Numbered from the stretch's first letter, positions 1 to 6,482 are shown. The stretch is DNA of 7,420 nucleotides from an uncultured Peptococcaceae bacterium (GCA_902496505.1 CABVBB010000092.1:1-7420), one strand, 5' to 3'. The notes: generated by a model from the letters alone, not told the origin. A program made the numbers and translations.

Positions 1-620
1 ATGCTGGCATACGCGGTCAAGATGACCAAGGTATTGCCATGAAAAGGCACCGCCGTAATCCCCAGCGTACCGCATAAGACCGTTCCGCACATCATCAGCG
101 TGGCGTAGGGATCATAGGGCTTATAACCAAACTGGTCTAGTATTTTATAAAGAATACTCCATAAAATCAAAATACCCGCAATAACATTGATCATGCCGGA
201 TACATACGCCGCTAACAAAAAAACGAAACTAAACAACCAAGGCTTACCGCTTAGAACCTTCCGCGTGATCATCCAATAGGCAATGACGCTGTCTAAGTGA
301 CACATGTTGACTAACGCCAAAAAAGGAAAAATCAATAACATCATAGCAATGACCGGATTACCTAGGCTGCCATTCAAAACAGGCGTCATACCTAATGTCA
401 GCCCCAGTGTCGCCAGTCCCAAGATACTTGGCCAGAGCATATCCACAAACGTCCAGCCATAGATCGCTCCTATAAAAATACCGATGATCCGCATGCCCAA
501 TGGTGTGATCGGCTCCGGCGGCGGTAAAAATCCAACTCCCAGCATCAGAAGCAGCGTGATCCCAATGTGCAAATAAAACTTATCCTTTTTGACATTAACT
601 TGTTCTGCCTGCACTGACAT
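1..620 (-). CDS. SLC13/DASS-type anion permease, N-terminal part (cut by left edge)
   Basis: This is an integral membrane transporter, probably importing a di- or tricarboxylate or similar anion with a coupling ion. The first 206 residues are visible, and the C-terminal part lies outside the window. The protein begins MSVQAEQ and has hydrophobic segments near residues 16-34, 42-58, 62-82, 88-106, 127-160 and 173-205. The stretch around residues 40-75 (PLGMRIIGIFIG, then YGWTFVDMLWPSILGL) is typical of bacterial SLC13 permeases of the ArsB/NhaD-like superfamily. The start at 620 is favoured because AAGGAGGG lies 7 bases upstream (626-634). An in-frame ATG at 671 also follows an AGGAGG, but with only one base of spacing, and would add 17 polar residues. 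The gene is divergent from the LysR-type regulator at 892, the classic layout for a LysR-controlled transporter. The substrate is unknown, and the family assignment comes from sequence pattern only. Confidence 0.8.
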   Translation of the reverse strand, partial: MSVQAEQVNVKKDKFYLHIGITLLLMLGVGFLPPPEPITPLGMRIIGIFIGAIYGWTFVDMLWPSILGLATLGLTLGMTPVLNGSLGNPVIAMMLLIFPFLALVNMCHLDSVIAYWMITRKVLSGKPWLFSFVFLLAAYVSGMINVIAGILILWSILYKILDQFGYKPYDPYATLMMCGTVLCGTLGITAVPFHGNTLVILTAYAS

Positions 621-891
621 TTTTGTCCCTCCTTGTATATTTTGTTTTCGTGTGCCAGTTATTGCTTCCATCCCTCCTCAATAGAACGTTAGCCACATTT
701 GCCAATCAAGACCAATAATGTCAATAATTTTTCTATAAAAAATCCTTTTGGATCCCTTGTCCTGATTTGCTTTGTGGTATAATTTAACTATAATGATATG
801 AACCGTTCAAAAAAAGCAATAATCATTTACATAGAGCAAATTAATATTGCATCTTGCCGTTTTTGTATGCCGCTAAAGGAGGGAGCGCTCT
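621..891. promoter_or_regulatory. Divergent control region between permease and LysR gene
   Basis: This AT-rich stretch of 271 bases holds no gene and should carry the promoters and the LysR-type binding sites for both flanking genes. On the minus strand a perfect TTGACA (719-724) could be a -35 for the permease. The expected -10 position (696-701) reads CAAATG, which is poor and would fit an activator-dependent promoter. CAATAAT occurs at 713-719, 722-728 and 817-823. GCAATAAT (816-823) pairs at 7 of 8 positions with AATATTGC (843-850), making a gapped dyad next to the regulator start. Which of these elements the regulator binds cannot be decided from the sequence alone. Confidence 0.5.
757..794 (+). 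promoter_or_regulatory. Candidate promoter(s) of the LysR-type regulator gene
   Basis: Two perfect TATAAT boxes lie in tandem at 778-783 and 789-794. The first has a weak TTGTCC (757-762) 15 bases upstream. The second has TTGCTT (767-772) 16 bases upstream. Either would give a leader of about 90-105 bases that includes the dyad at 816-850, a position suited to autoregulation. The -35 boxes are weak, so which promoter is real is uncertain. Confidence 0.4.
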
Positions 892-1827
892 ATGAAATTT
901 GAACAACTACTTTATCTCAAAAAGGTTTATGAACATCATTCCATTGCTTTGGCCTGCGAAACGCTGCATATTACCCGCCAAGCTCTCAGTGCTTCACTGA
1001 AAAAACTAGAACAGGAACTAGACACGCCCCTCTTTATCCGAACGGTTCGAGGCGTGGATTTGACGCCTAAGGGCTACGAAGTTCTGATGTTCGCTGAAAG
1101 TATTCTGGAGCAGCAACAAGCTTTCATGCAGCGCTTTTACGACGCTAATACCCCTTCTACCTTGGCCGGCAACATTCTCTGCATTTGTCAATACCTTCCC
1201 CGCGCCCTCATTTTTCCCGACCTGACGACTTATTTCATCAATCATTATCCCAATTTTCGTGTCAATACTATTACTATCAGCGATTGCCAGCAGCTATTAA
1301 CTCAGTTGTCCGATGAAAGCGCCACGATCGGCTTCATCTATCAATTTGAGGATGTCTCTATCCGTCAGCAGCCCTTGCCTGAAAATCTCTGTTTTCATTT
1401 GATCGCACCGGTCAAGCTTTTTATTTGGTGTAGTGTGACTTCTCAGATAGGCTCTCGATCTAAAATCAACTATACGGATATTGCCCACTGCCCCATTCTA
1501 TACGATGAAAAAATCGGCAATTTTTGGGACAATACTCTTTTCAAGATCTTTGGCCCCCCACCGGTCAAGACCCGCCTGCCTAGTACCCGTGATCCTGGTG
1601 TATTGGAGAAGTTTTTAGAAAACAACAGCGGTATTTTATGGGATATGGGAACAAATACACGCTCAGTGTATCAGTACTTGATCGCCAATCCGCATCTGCG
1701 GCGCATTCCCGTTCAGATGCCTCCAGAAATCGCTCTTACTATTGGCTATGTCCTTCCCAGCAAAGAAGCTGATGATCCCGCTCTGCATGTCTTGATAAAC
1801 TATCTGGAAAATCTCGAATTTCAGTAA
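892..1827 (+). CDS. LysR-type transcriptional regulator
   Basis: This is a 311-residue cytoplasmic DNA-binding regulator of normal LysR-family length. Residues 3-61 form the LysR winged helix-turn-helix: AxxLHITRQALSASLKKLEQEL at about 21-43, then TPLFIRTVRGVDLTPKG at 45-61, which is the family signature. A linker helix (about 62-88) leads to a periplasmic-binding-protein-like effector domain (about 90-305), which senses a small molecule. The ATG at 892 is preceded by AAGGAGGG (876-883) with 8 bases of spacing. The gene is transcribed divergently from the SLC13-type permease, so the regulator probably activates the permease in response to the transported anion and represses itself; this is inference from family layout. 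Codon use is more AT-rich than in the genes to the right. The gene converges on the hybrid kinase gene, with a strong hairpin between them. Confidence 0.93.
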   Translation: MKFEQLLYLKKVYEHHSIALACETLHITRQALSASLKKLEQELDTPLFIRTVRGVDLTPKGYEVLMFAESILEQQQAFMQRFYDANTPSTLAGNILCICQYLPRALIFPDLTTYFINHYPNFRVNTITISDCQQLLTQLSDESATIGFIYQFEDVSIRQQPLPENLCFHLIAPVKLFIWCSVTSQIGSRSKINYTDIAHCPILYDEKIGNFWDNTLFKIFGPPPVKTRLPSTRDPGVLEKFLENNSGILWDMGTNTRSVYQYLIANPHLRRIPVQMPPEIALTIGYVLPSKEADDPALHVLINYLENLEFQ

Positions 1828-1925
1828 CACGCGTCTATGTTCTAAAGCACTTTGGGTCAATGATCCGGTCAAGCACACTCTGCAGCCCAATCTGTTACTT
1901 ATTTCAGAAAGCCCTCTTGTACAAA

Positions 1926-1992
1926 ACAAGCGCCCCCCATATGTTGTCTTAAATAACAACATATGGGGGGCGCTTGTGTCAGCAATTTTTTT
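1926..1992. terminator. Long perfect-stem terminator between convergent genes
   Basis: Positions 1926-1947 and 1956-1977 form a 22-bp perfect inverted repeat around an 8-base loop. The stem includes a run of six C on one strand paired with six G. On the minus strand the stem is followed directly by TTTTGT, so it should end the kinase transcript, whose TAA stop at 1991-1993 lies 13 bases before the stem. On the plus strand seven T follow (1986-1992) after an 8-base gap, so termination of the LysR transcript is plausible but less canonical. The 98 bases from the LysR stop to the hairpin contain nothing recognisable. Confidence 0.8.
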
Positions 1993-4375
1993 ACCCCAGC
2001 CAGCGGGATAAGACGCGGTCGAGGACGGCGACGTCGATGGGTTTGGCCATGTGTTCGTTCATGCCGGCCTGGCGGGTCTTGGCGATGTCTTCGGCGAAGG
2101 CGTTGGCGGTCATGGCGATGATGGGCAGGGTCTGGACATCGCTGCGAGGCAAGCGGCGGATCTGGCTGGCGGCTCCGCAGCCATCGAGGACGGGCATCTG
2201 CATATCCATGAAGATGAGGTCGTAGGCATTTTCCGGCGCATCGGTCATGATATCGACAGCCTCCTGACCGTTTTCGGCACTGTCTACGATTAGTCCCACG
2301 GCAGTCAGCAGTTCTTGAGCGATCTCGCGGTTGAGTTCATTGTCCTCCACGAGGAGGATACGCTTATGGTCATAATCATGGCGCATGGACATCAGCGCGG
2401 GCCGGGCGGGTTCGGTCTGGGGTTCTTTGAGGATCAGCTGCTTGAGTTTGTGCACGAGGCGGGAGGTGAAGAGCGGCTTCATGATGAAGCCGCTGACGCC
2501 GGCAGCCAAGGCTTCTTCTTCGTATTCGGACCAATCATACGCGGAGATCATGATGATGGGCACATCTTGACCGACGATGGAACGGATCTGGCGCGTGGTC
2601 TCGATGCCGTTCATACCGGGCATGATGAGATCGATGATGATGGCGAAGAAGTCTTGCTTGGCTTGATGGGCGGCGATGGCGGCAGCCACTGCGGAAGGGC
2701 CGTCCTGGACCCATTGGCTGTGCATGCCGATATCGGCCAGGCGCTTTGCGGTATTGCGGCAGACGATCTCATCGTCATCAACGACCAAAACGGGCAGATC
2801 GAGCAGGGCGCTGGTATCGCAGGCCACCGTCTCCTGCAGCTTGAGATAAACGGTCACAGCAAAAACGGAGCCGCGGCCGTATTCACTTTTTACCTGGATC
2901 TCGCCGTTCATCATCTGGACGATATTGCGGGTGATGGCTAAGCCCAGCCCAGTCCCCTGAATGGCGCGGATGGAATCGTCTTCGGCCCGTTCAAAGGGGT
3001 CGAACAGTTTGGGGATGAAATCTTCCGGCAAGCCTACGCCGCTGTCGGCTACGACGAATTCATAGCAGCCTGCGCCTTTCACACCGGAGGGCCGCTCGCT
3101 GATCTCCAGCAGGATCTGGCCGCCGTCTGGCGTATATTTGACAGCGTTGGTCAAGAGATTGAGGATCACCTGCTGCAAGCGCTGGAGATCGCTGATGATA
3201 TTTTCGTGACGGACATCATTGAGGTGTACTTCAAAATGCTGCTGCTTGCTTTTGATGGCGGGCTGCACCATGGAGACGATGCCCTGCACCAGATCGGGCA
3301 GCTTGATCTCTTCTTCGGAAAGCACGATATTGCCGCTCTCGATCTTGGACATATCCAGCACCTCGTTGATGAGACCCAAAAGCAGCTTGGAGGCAGTGGT
3401 GATCTTGGTCAGACAGTCCTCGATGCGCTCCGGCTGATCCAGATGGGCTTCGGCAATGGCGGTCATGCCGATAATGGCATTCATCGGCGTGCGGATGTCA
3501 TGACTCATGCGGGAGAGGAATTCGCTCTTGGCGCGGTTGGCCAAAGTAGCGGCATCCAAGGCGTCCTTGAGCAGCTTTTTCTGCCGCTTTTCTTCCCCCA
3601 CTTCGGTCACATCGGTACGGGTCATCAGCCAAATATTGCGCGCCTTGTCATAATAGCTGAAACGCATCTTTTTGTCGCGGATCACGCCGTTTTCCAGACA
3701 GGAGGCGAAGATGACGTACTCGCCGTCCCGCTCTAAGATAGGGCCGATATGGGACAATTTGAGCTGCTCAGTCACTTCGTCCGCTTCTTCAGGCACTACA
3801 TATTTGCGGTTGTACTCTGCCACTTCGTTTTCATAATCATCGCTGGCGACTGGAGGCAGCGGCGTCCCGGCAGCATGGTTGGCGATATACATGACGTAGC
3901 TGTTATTATCCGCCTCGATGTAGGTCACATAATCATACTCCGCGCCTACCGCTGTTTCGATGATGTGCGCCCGACGATTGTCCGTGGTCTGGTGGCCTAC
4001 GATCATCACCCGATCCGGCTGACCATCTGCATCCGTCAAGACCTGCGCATAGCCTTCGTGCCACTCAAAACCGATCACGGAATTTTTGAAGCGGATATCG
4101 AACTGTGCTTCCTGCACCCCTTGAGCAGCCATAGCCTGCAGCGCTTCCAAGGAGAGCCAATCGTCCCACCGGCACAGATCCGGCGGATACACATACCACT
4201 TGCGGTAATAATTGCTGATGTCGTCATACTTCACGACCTTGCCTTCGTATGCCTTGGTCATGGTATCTTTGATGATTTTGACAGAACCATCAGCTAATGC
4301 TACCAGCCAAATGGTCTCCGCCAGCGGACTGAAGCCTGCCAGTGCCTCTGCCGCGCTTAAATTGATCGCCTGCAT
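1991..4375 (-). CDS. Hybrid sensor histidine kinase with two receiver domains
   Basis: This 794-residue protein has no membrane segment or signal peptide, so it is expected to be a soluble cytoplasmic sensor. Residues about 20-132 and 146-258 look like two related PAS-like units, each with a YV-x-P motif (WYVYPPD at 60-66, KYVVPEE at 191-197). A short coiled-coil linker (260-285) leads to the HisKA domain, with SHDIRTPMNAIIGM and phospho-acceptor H292. The HATPase domain has an N box (N410 in LLTNAVKY), DSGVG (444-448), FDPF (458-461) and GTGLGLA (474-480). Receiver 1 keeps DDD 533-535, D582, S611 and K633. Receiver 2 keeps ED 677-678, D724, T756 and K778. No HPt domain or output domain is present, and no response regulator lies next to the gene, so a separate HPt partner is expected. 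GGAGG lies 7 bases before the ATG. The signal and the controlled genes are unknown. Confidence 0.95.
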   Translation of the reverse strand: MQAINLSAAEALAGFSPLAETIWLVALADGSVKIIKDTMTKAYEGKVVKYDDISNYYRKWYVYPPDLCRWDDWLSLEALQAMAAQGVQEAQFDIRFKNSVIGFEWHEGYAQVLTDADGQPDRVMIVGHQTTDNRRAHIIETAVGAEYDYVTYIEADNNSYVMYIANHAAGTPLPPVASDDYENEVAEYNRKYVVPEEADEVTEQLKLSHIGPILERDGEYVIFASCLENGVIRDKKMRFSYYDKARNIWLMTRTDVTEVGEEKRQKKLLKDALDAATLANRAKSEFLSRMSHDIRTPMNAIIGMTAIAEAHLDQPERIEDCLTKITTASKLLLGLINEVLDMSKIESGNIVLSEEEIKLPDLVQGIVSMVQPAIKSKQQHFEVHLNDVRHENIISDLQRLQQVILNLLTNAVKYTPDGGQILLEISERPSGVKGAGCYEFVVADSGVGLPEDFIPKLFDPFERAEDDSIRAIQGTGLGLAITRNIVQMMNGEIQVKSEYGRGSVFAVTVYLKLQETVACDTSALLDLPVLVVDDDEIVCRNTAKRLADIGMHSQWVQDGPSAVAAAIAAHQAKQDFFAIIIDLIMPGMNGIETTRQIRSIVGQDVPIIMISAYDWSEYEEEALAAGVSGFIMKPLFTSRLVHKLKQLILKEPQTEPARPALMSMRHDYDHKRILLVEDNELNREIAQELLTAVGLIVDSAENGQEAVDIMTDAPENAYDLIFMDMQMPVLDGCGAASQIRRLPRSDVQTLPIIAMTANAFAEDIAKTRQAGMNEHMAKPIDVAVLDRVLSRWLG

Positions 4376-4469
4376 GTCCTTGCCTCCAACTTATTTTTCT
4401 CTGGCCAGCCGCTGTCAGCATCTCCTTCAGGCCAATTTTATCTGCGGTCAGCTTATGTTTATCTAACCC

Positions 4470-4498
4470 ATTATAGCACGATCACCCGCCTGTCACAA
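4470..4498 (-). promoter_or_regulatory. Sigma-A-like promoter of the hybrid kinase gene
   Basis: Read on the minus strand, TTGTGA (4493-4498) and a perfect TATAAT (4470-4475) are separated by exactly 17 bases. Transcription should begin near 4463, giving a leader of about 88 bases before the ATG at 4375. An imperfect dyad, TCGCA (4506-4510) to TGCGA (4527-4531), sits just upstream of the -35 box, where an activator could bind. Confidence 0.65.
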
Positions 4499-4574
4499 CG
4501 GAATATCGCAATAATTTGGTAAATAGTGCGACAAAATTTGTTTTTGCACAGTTCCATACTTCTCTGTGACCGCA

Positions 4575-4605
4575 AAAAAGCCCCAGCAAAATGCTGGGGC
4601 TTTTT
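4575..4605. terminator. Bidirectional intrinsic terminator
   Basis: AAAAAGCCCCAGCA (4575-4588) pairs perfectly with 4592-4605 around a 3-base loop, so the hairpin carries an A tract on one side and a T tract on the other. It would work in both directions. Nothing is transcribed towards it from the left, because the kinase promoter points away. Its likely job is to end the minus-strand transcript of the winged-helix gene at 4761-5186, about 155 bases after that gene's stop, and to insulate the kinase promoter. Confidence 0.85.
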
Positions 4606-4751
4606 GGTGATGGTCTGCACATAAGGATCATACGTCTGCAAAACGCGCCCATCTTTTTCTGGCCTTCATAGGCCGCGCGCCAATAGGCGAAGTCTGAGTC
4701 TTGCCACACGGTGCCATCGGCAAAGGTGATCTCTTGATCAAGTGTCCGGCT
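4593..4751 (-). pseudogene. Coding-like remnant downstream of the winged-helix gene
   Basis: After the stop of the 141-residue gene and a second in-frame stop (TAA at 4752-4754), the same frame resumes with protein-like sequence: SRTLDQEITFADGTVW, then QDSDFAYWRAAYEGQ. Codon choice is like that of the neighbouring genes. No ATG or ribosome binding site precedes it; the only in-frame start option is a GTG at 4707-4709. After a run of five A (minus strand, 4658-4654) the better-looking continuation is one frame over (DGRVLQTYDPYVQTITKK), which would need one extra base. The segment then runs into the terminator at 4575-4605. It could be the decayed 3' end of a longer version of the upstream gene or a piece of another gene. 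The protein family is not recognised. Confidence 0.3.
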
Positions 4752-4760
4752 TTATATCGT

Positions 4761-5186
4761 TCAGTCGCTCTCCACCGCCCGGTTGAATTGGTCGATGATA
4801 CGGCTGGCATAGGCGAAGGCCTGCGCGTCCAGCGCGTAGAGGTCCAGCTGCTCACGGATATGCGCCTTGGCCAGCTGCAAGGCTTCTGCCATCACGCGGT
4901 CGATGGCTGCCTTTTGGGCAAAGGCTTGCTCCGGCTGAACTTGCGCGGCGCGGGAGGACACTGCTTCGGTCTGCGGCTGATACTGATACAGCCCGCGGCC
5001 CAGGCGAATGATCGGACTTCCCGCTTCCTCCACGCACATACGGATCGCTCCGGCAGCCTTGCCCTCGGTGAAGCCGTTTCCCAGCACTTGTGCGATCACC
5101 TCTCCTAATTCCGCTGTGGTCGCTTGTCCCTGTCTCTCCATATAAGCCAGCACGGCCTGCTTGGCTTTTGCTGTATCGCTTTGCAT
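4761..5186 (-). CDS. Small protein with an N-terminal winged-helix-like domain
   Basis: This is a 141-residue soluble protein. Residues about 5-70 read as a winged helix: helix KQAVLAYMERQG, then ATTAELGEVIAQVL, a recognition-type helix around GKAAGAIRMCVEEAG (42-56), and a hairpin wing ending IIRLGRGLYQYQP (59-71). The RxGxGxYxY ending resembles HARE-HTH and related winged-helix folds. A Gln/Ala-rich linker (72-88) leads to a helical C-terminal part (89-138) that could mediate dimerisation. The ATG at 5186 has GGGAGGG upstream with 6 bases of spacing. Its promoter lies inside a 30-bp perfect palindrome, so autoregulation is an attractive inference. DNA binding is inferred from the fold only. 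Other readings, such as a phage- or element-derived regulator, are possible. Confidence 0.75.
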   Translation of the reverse strand: MQSDTAKAKQAVLAYMERQGQATTAELGEVIAQVLGNGFTEGKAAGAIRMCVEEAGSPIIRLGRGLYQYQPQTEAVSSRAAQVQPEQAFAQKAAIDRVMAEALQLAKAHIREQLDLYALDAQAFAYASRIIDQFNRAVESD

Positions 5187-5208
5187 AGCGCGCCCTCCCT
5201 CTCATTTT

Positions 5209-5244
5209 TGCTTTCATTATAACTTATAAGTTATAATGAAACAA
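5209..5244 (-). promoter_or_regulatory. Promoter overlapped by a 30-bp perfect palindrome
   Basis: Positions 5212-5241 are a perfect palindrome with half-site TTTCATTATAACTTA and no spacer. On the minus strand it supplies a perfect TATAAT (5216-5221), with TTGTTT (5239-5244) 17 bases upstream, so transcription would start near 5209, about 23 bases before the ATG at 5186. A dimeric protein bound here would cover the -10 box and the whole spacer, so the palindrome is a strong candidate repressor operator for the gene at 4761-5186. Because of the symmetry the plus strand also shows TATAAT, but it points at the terminator of the next gene. Confidence 0.65.
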
Positions 5245-5249
5245 GAGAC

Positions 5250-5285
5250 AAAAAAAACGGCACAGAGTGGTTTCACTCTGTGCCG
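5250..5285 (-). terminator. Intrinsic terminator of the ECF S-component gene
   Basis: On the minus strand a 12-bp perfect stem (arms 5258-5269 and 5274-5285, 4-base loop) is followed at once by eight T (5257-5250). The stem begins 9 bases after the TGA stop of the gene at 5295-5852. This is a textbook rho-independent terminator, and it isolates the ECF gene from the winged-helix gene downstream. Confidence 0.92.
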
Positions 5286-5294
5286 CTGATACTT

Positions 5295-5852
5295 TCAGCA
5301 ATCACCGCCGCTGCACATGATATGGCGGATGAGTTTTTCGATAGCCGTGACCAGGACCGGCACCAAGACCAGCTGGATCACGATGCCTGGCAGCCCAGTG
5401 ATGAAAGCGGCTGTCACAAATGCGCTCAGGCCGTACGTTTTTCCCGAAAAGCCCAGCACGCACGCGGTCAATATGCCGCTCAGCACCCGCCCGGCCAGCA
5501 TGGCTGCGATCAGTGCGGTGAGGATGGCCCGTCCCCGCTGGTACAGATAGCCGGAAACGAAGCCATAAGCTGCCAATTCAAAGGCCATGATGAGACCGCT
5601 GGGAATGAGCACCGGCATCCCCGTGATCATGGCCGAAAGGATCGGCGCAATCACACCGCACAAGAGGCCAAAATACGGCCCGCAGATAAAACCGCAGAGG
5701 ATCACTGGGATGTGCATCGGCAAAAAGACTTTGCCCAAGCCTCCTACCGCATGAAATATCGTCGGTATCAAGATCGCCAGCGTCACAAAAAAAGCCGACC
5801 AGATCATCAAAAGCGTCCGATTGCTGCTCAGCAGCTGTCGCTGTTTCGCCAT
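5295..5852 (-). CDS. ECF transporter S component (substrate-binding membrane subunit)
   Basis: This is a 185-residue, very hydrophobic protein with about six membrane segments. It fits the substrate-specific subunit of energy-coupling-factor importers, which captures a vitamin or other micronutrient and docks with a shared EcfT/EcfA module encoded elsewhere. The stretch around residues 35-80 (GGLGKVFLPMHIPVILCGF, then GPYFGLLCGVIAPILSAMITGMP) is characteristic of one S-component group (ECF_trnsprt-like). The start at 5852 (MAKQRQLL) is chosen because AAGGAGGG lies 6 bases upstream. In-frame starts at 5894 and 5876 lie upstream of or almost at the predicted transcription start. The leader is only about 26 bases, which leaves no room for a riboswitch, so the substrate cannot be inferred from regulation. 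The protein ends with a Cys-Gly-Gly-Asp-Cys tail. No ECF ATPase or T subunit is nearby. Confidence 0.85.
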   Translation of the reverse strand: MAKQRQLLSSNRTLLMIWSAFFVTLAILIPTIFHAVGGLGKVFLPMHIPVILCGFICGPYFGLLCGVIAPILSAMITGMPVLIPSGLIMAFELAAYGFVSGYLYQRGRAILTALIAAMLAGRVLSGILTACVLGFSGKTYGLSAFVTAAFITGLPGIVIQLVLVPVLVTAIEKLIRHIMCSGGDC

Positions 5853-5885
5853 ACCAGTCCCTCCTTCGTTCGTCATTATTTTTCT

Positions 5886-5914
5886 ATTATACACGCGATT
5901 TTCTCCAGACGCAA
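5886..5914 (-). promoter_or_regulatory. Sigma-A-like promoter of the ECF S-component gene
   Basis: On the minus strand TTGCGT (5909-5914) and a perfect TATAAT (5886-5891) are 17 bases apart. Transcription should start near 5879, leaving a short leader to the ATG at 5852. The promoter lies wholly in the 84-base gap after the acetyltransferase gene. No terminator is seen in that gap, only a 5-bp hairpin without a T run, so some read-through from the upstream gene is likely. Confidence 0.68.
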
Positions 5915-5936
5915 CTGTCGGAAAACAGTGCTTTGT

Positions 5937-6431
5937 CTACTGGACATCGTAACGATAGCGGATCTCCCGCAGCCATTTGCCGCCAATGGCATCTTCATGC
6001 ACGTGCTCTGTCGGGATGAAGCCTGCCTTTTCGTAAAATCGGCGGGCGCGGTGGTTATCCTCCAGTACCCAGAGAAACAATTCCTGATAGCCCAGCGTGG
6101 CCAATTGGGCGATGACAGCAGCCAAAAGCGCACGGCCATGACCCTGCCCCATAGCCTCCGGCAGCAAATAAAGGGAGATGATCTCCCCGGCCTCCGGCCA
6201 CTGGATAAATCGCGAAGGGCCGAAGCTGGCTGTGCCGATGAAGCGTCCCTCCTCCACCAGCAGCAGTGTGTGCCGGTCTGCCTCGTCCAAATGCGCTGCC
6301 CAGCGCCCCGCCGGGATACTCTCCAAATACGCCTGCGGCACGATCCCTTGGTAAGCGAACCGCCAGCTTTCCTCATAAATGCGGCTGACAGCCGCGCGAT
6401 CATCCGTCTCCCTAAGCCCTCTGATCTCCAT
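5937..6431 (-). CDS. GNAT family N-acetyltransferase
   Basis: This is a 164-residue soluble enzyme of the GCN5-related acetyltransferase superfamily, which moves an acetyl group from acetyl-CoA to an amine. The N-terminal part (RIYEESWRFAYQGIVP at 17-32) is typical of small GNATs. The acetyl-CoA pyrophosphate loop is at about 91-102 (PEAMGQGHGRAL, the Q-x-x-G-x-G/A type motif), preceded by the strand EIISLYLL (83-90). Motif B is WVLEDNHRARRFYEKAGF (121-138), with N126. The start at 6431 (MEIRGL) is preferred over an upstream in-frame ATG at 6512 because AAGGAGG lies 9 bases before it and the extra 27 residues are not GNAT-like. The acceptor substrate cannot be told from the sequence. Confidence 0.92.
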   Translation of the reverse strand: MEIRGLRETDDRAAVSRIYEESWRFAYQGIVPQAYLESIPAGRWAAHLDEADRHTLLLVEEGRFIGTASFGPSRFIQWPEAGEIISLYLLPEAMGQGHGRALLAAVIAQLATLGYQELFLWVLEDNHRARRFYEKAGFIPTEHVHEDAIGGKWLREIRYRYDVQ

Positions 6432-6453
6432 GACCCATCCCCTCCTTGCGCCT

Positions 6454-6482
6454 AGTCTAGCATGTTCAGCCCCCAAGCGCAA
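6454..6482 (-). promoter_or_regulatory. Possible promoter of the acetyltransferase gene
   Basis: On the minus strand TTGCGC (6477-6482) and TAGACT (6454-6459) are 17 bases apart, and the ATG follows at 6431. Each box matches the consensus only partly (3 of 6 and 4 of 6), so this is a weak call. Confidence 0.35.

Noticed and set aside
883..890. GAGCGCTC palindrome between ribosome site and start of the LysR gene
   Set aside because: Eight bases is too short to carry weight in a G+C-containing leader, and no second copy supports it as an operator.
2315..2941. Open frame of 208 codons on the plus strand, with others at 3206-3736 and 3749-4297
   Set aside because: These are antisense to well-conserved kinase and receiver domains. 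They are rich in His, Asp and Gly from the reverse complement of common codons, and have no start signals or family resemblance.
5915..5930. Hairpin ACTGT-N6-ACAGT after the acetyltransferase gene as a terminator
   Set aside because: The stem has only 5 bp and no T run follows, so it is not a credible intrinsic terminator.
5853..5936. Riboswitch leader for the ECF transporter gene
   Set aside because: The predicted promoter leaves only about 26 bases of leader, too short for any known vitamin riboswitch. The 84-base gap shows no conserved aptamer pattern.
5280..6455. Open frame of 391 codons on the plus strand
   Set aside because: It lies antisense to the ECF S-component and acetyltransferase genes and crosses a terminator stem and a promoter. 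Its composition (Gln, His, Arg and Asp rich) is that of a mirror frame. No ribosome binding site precedes it.
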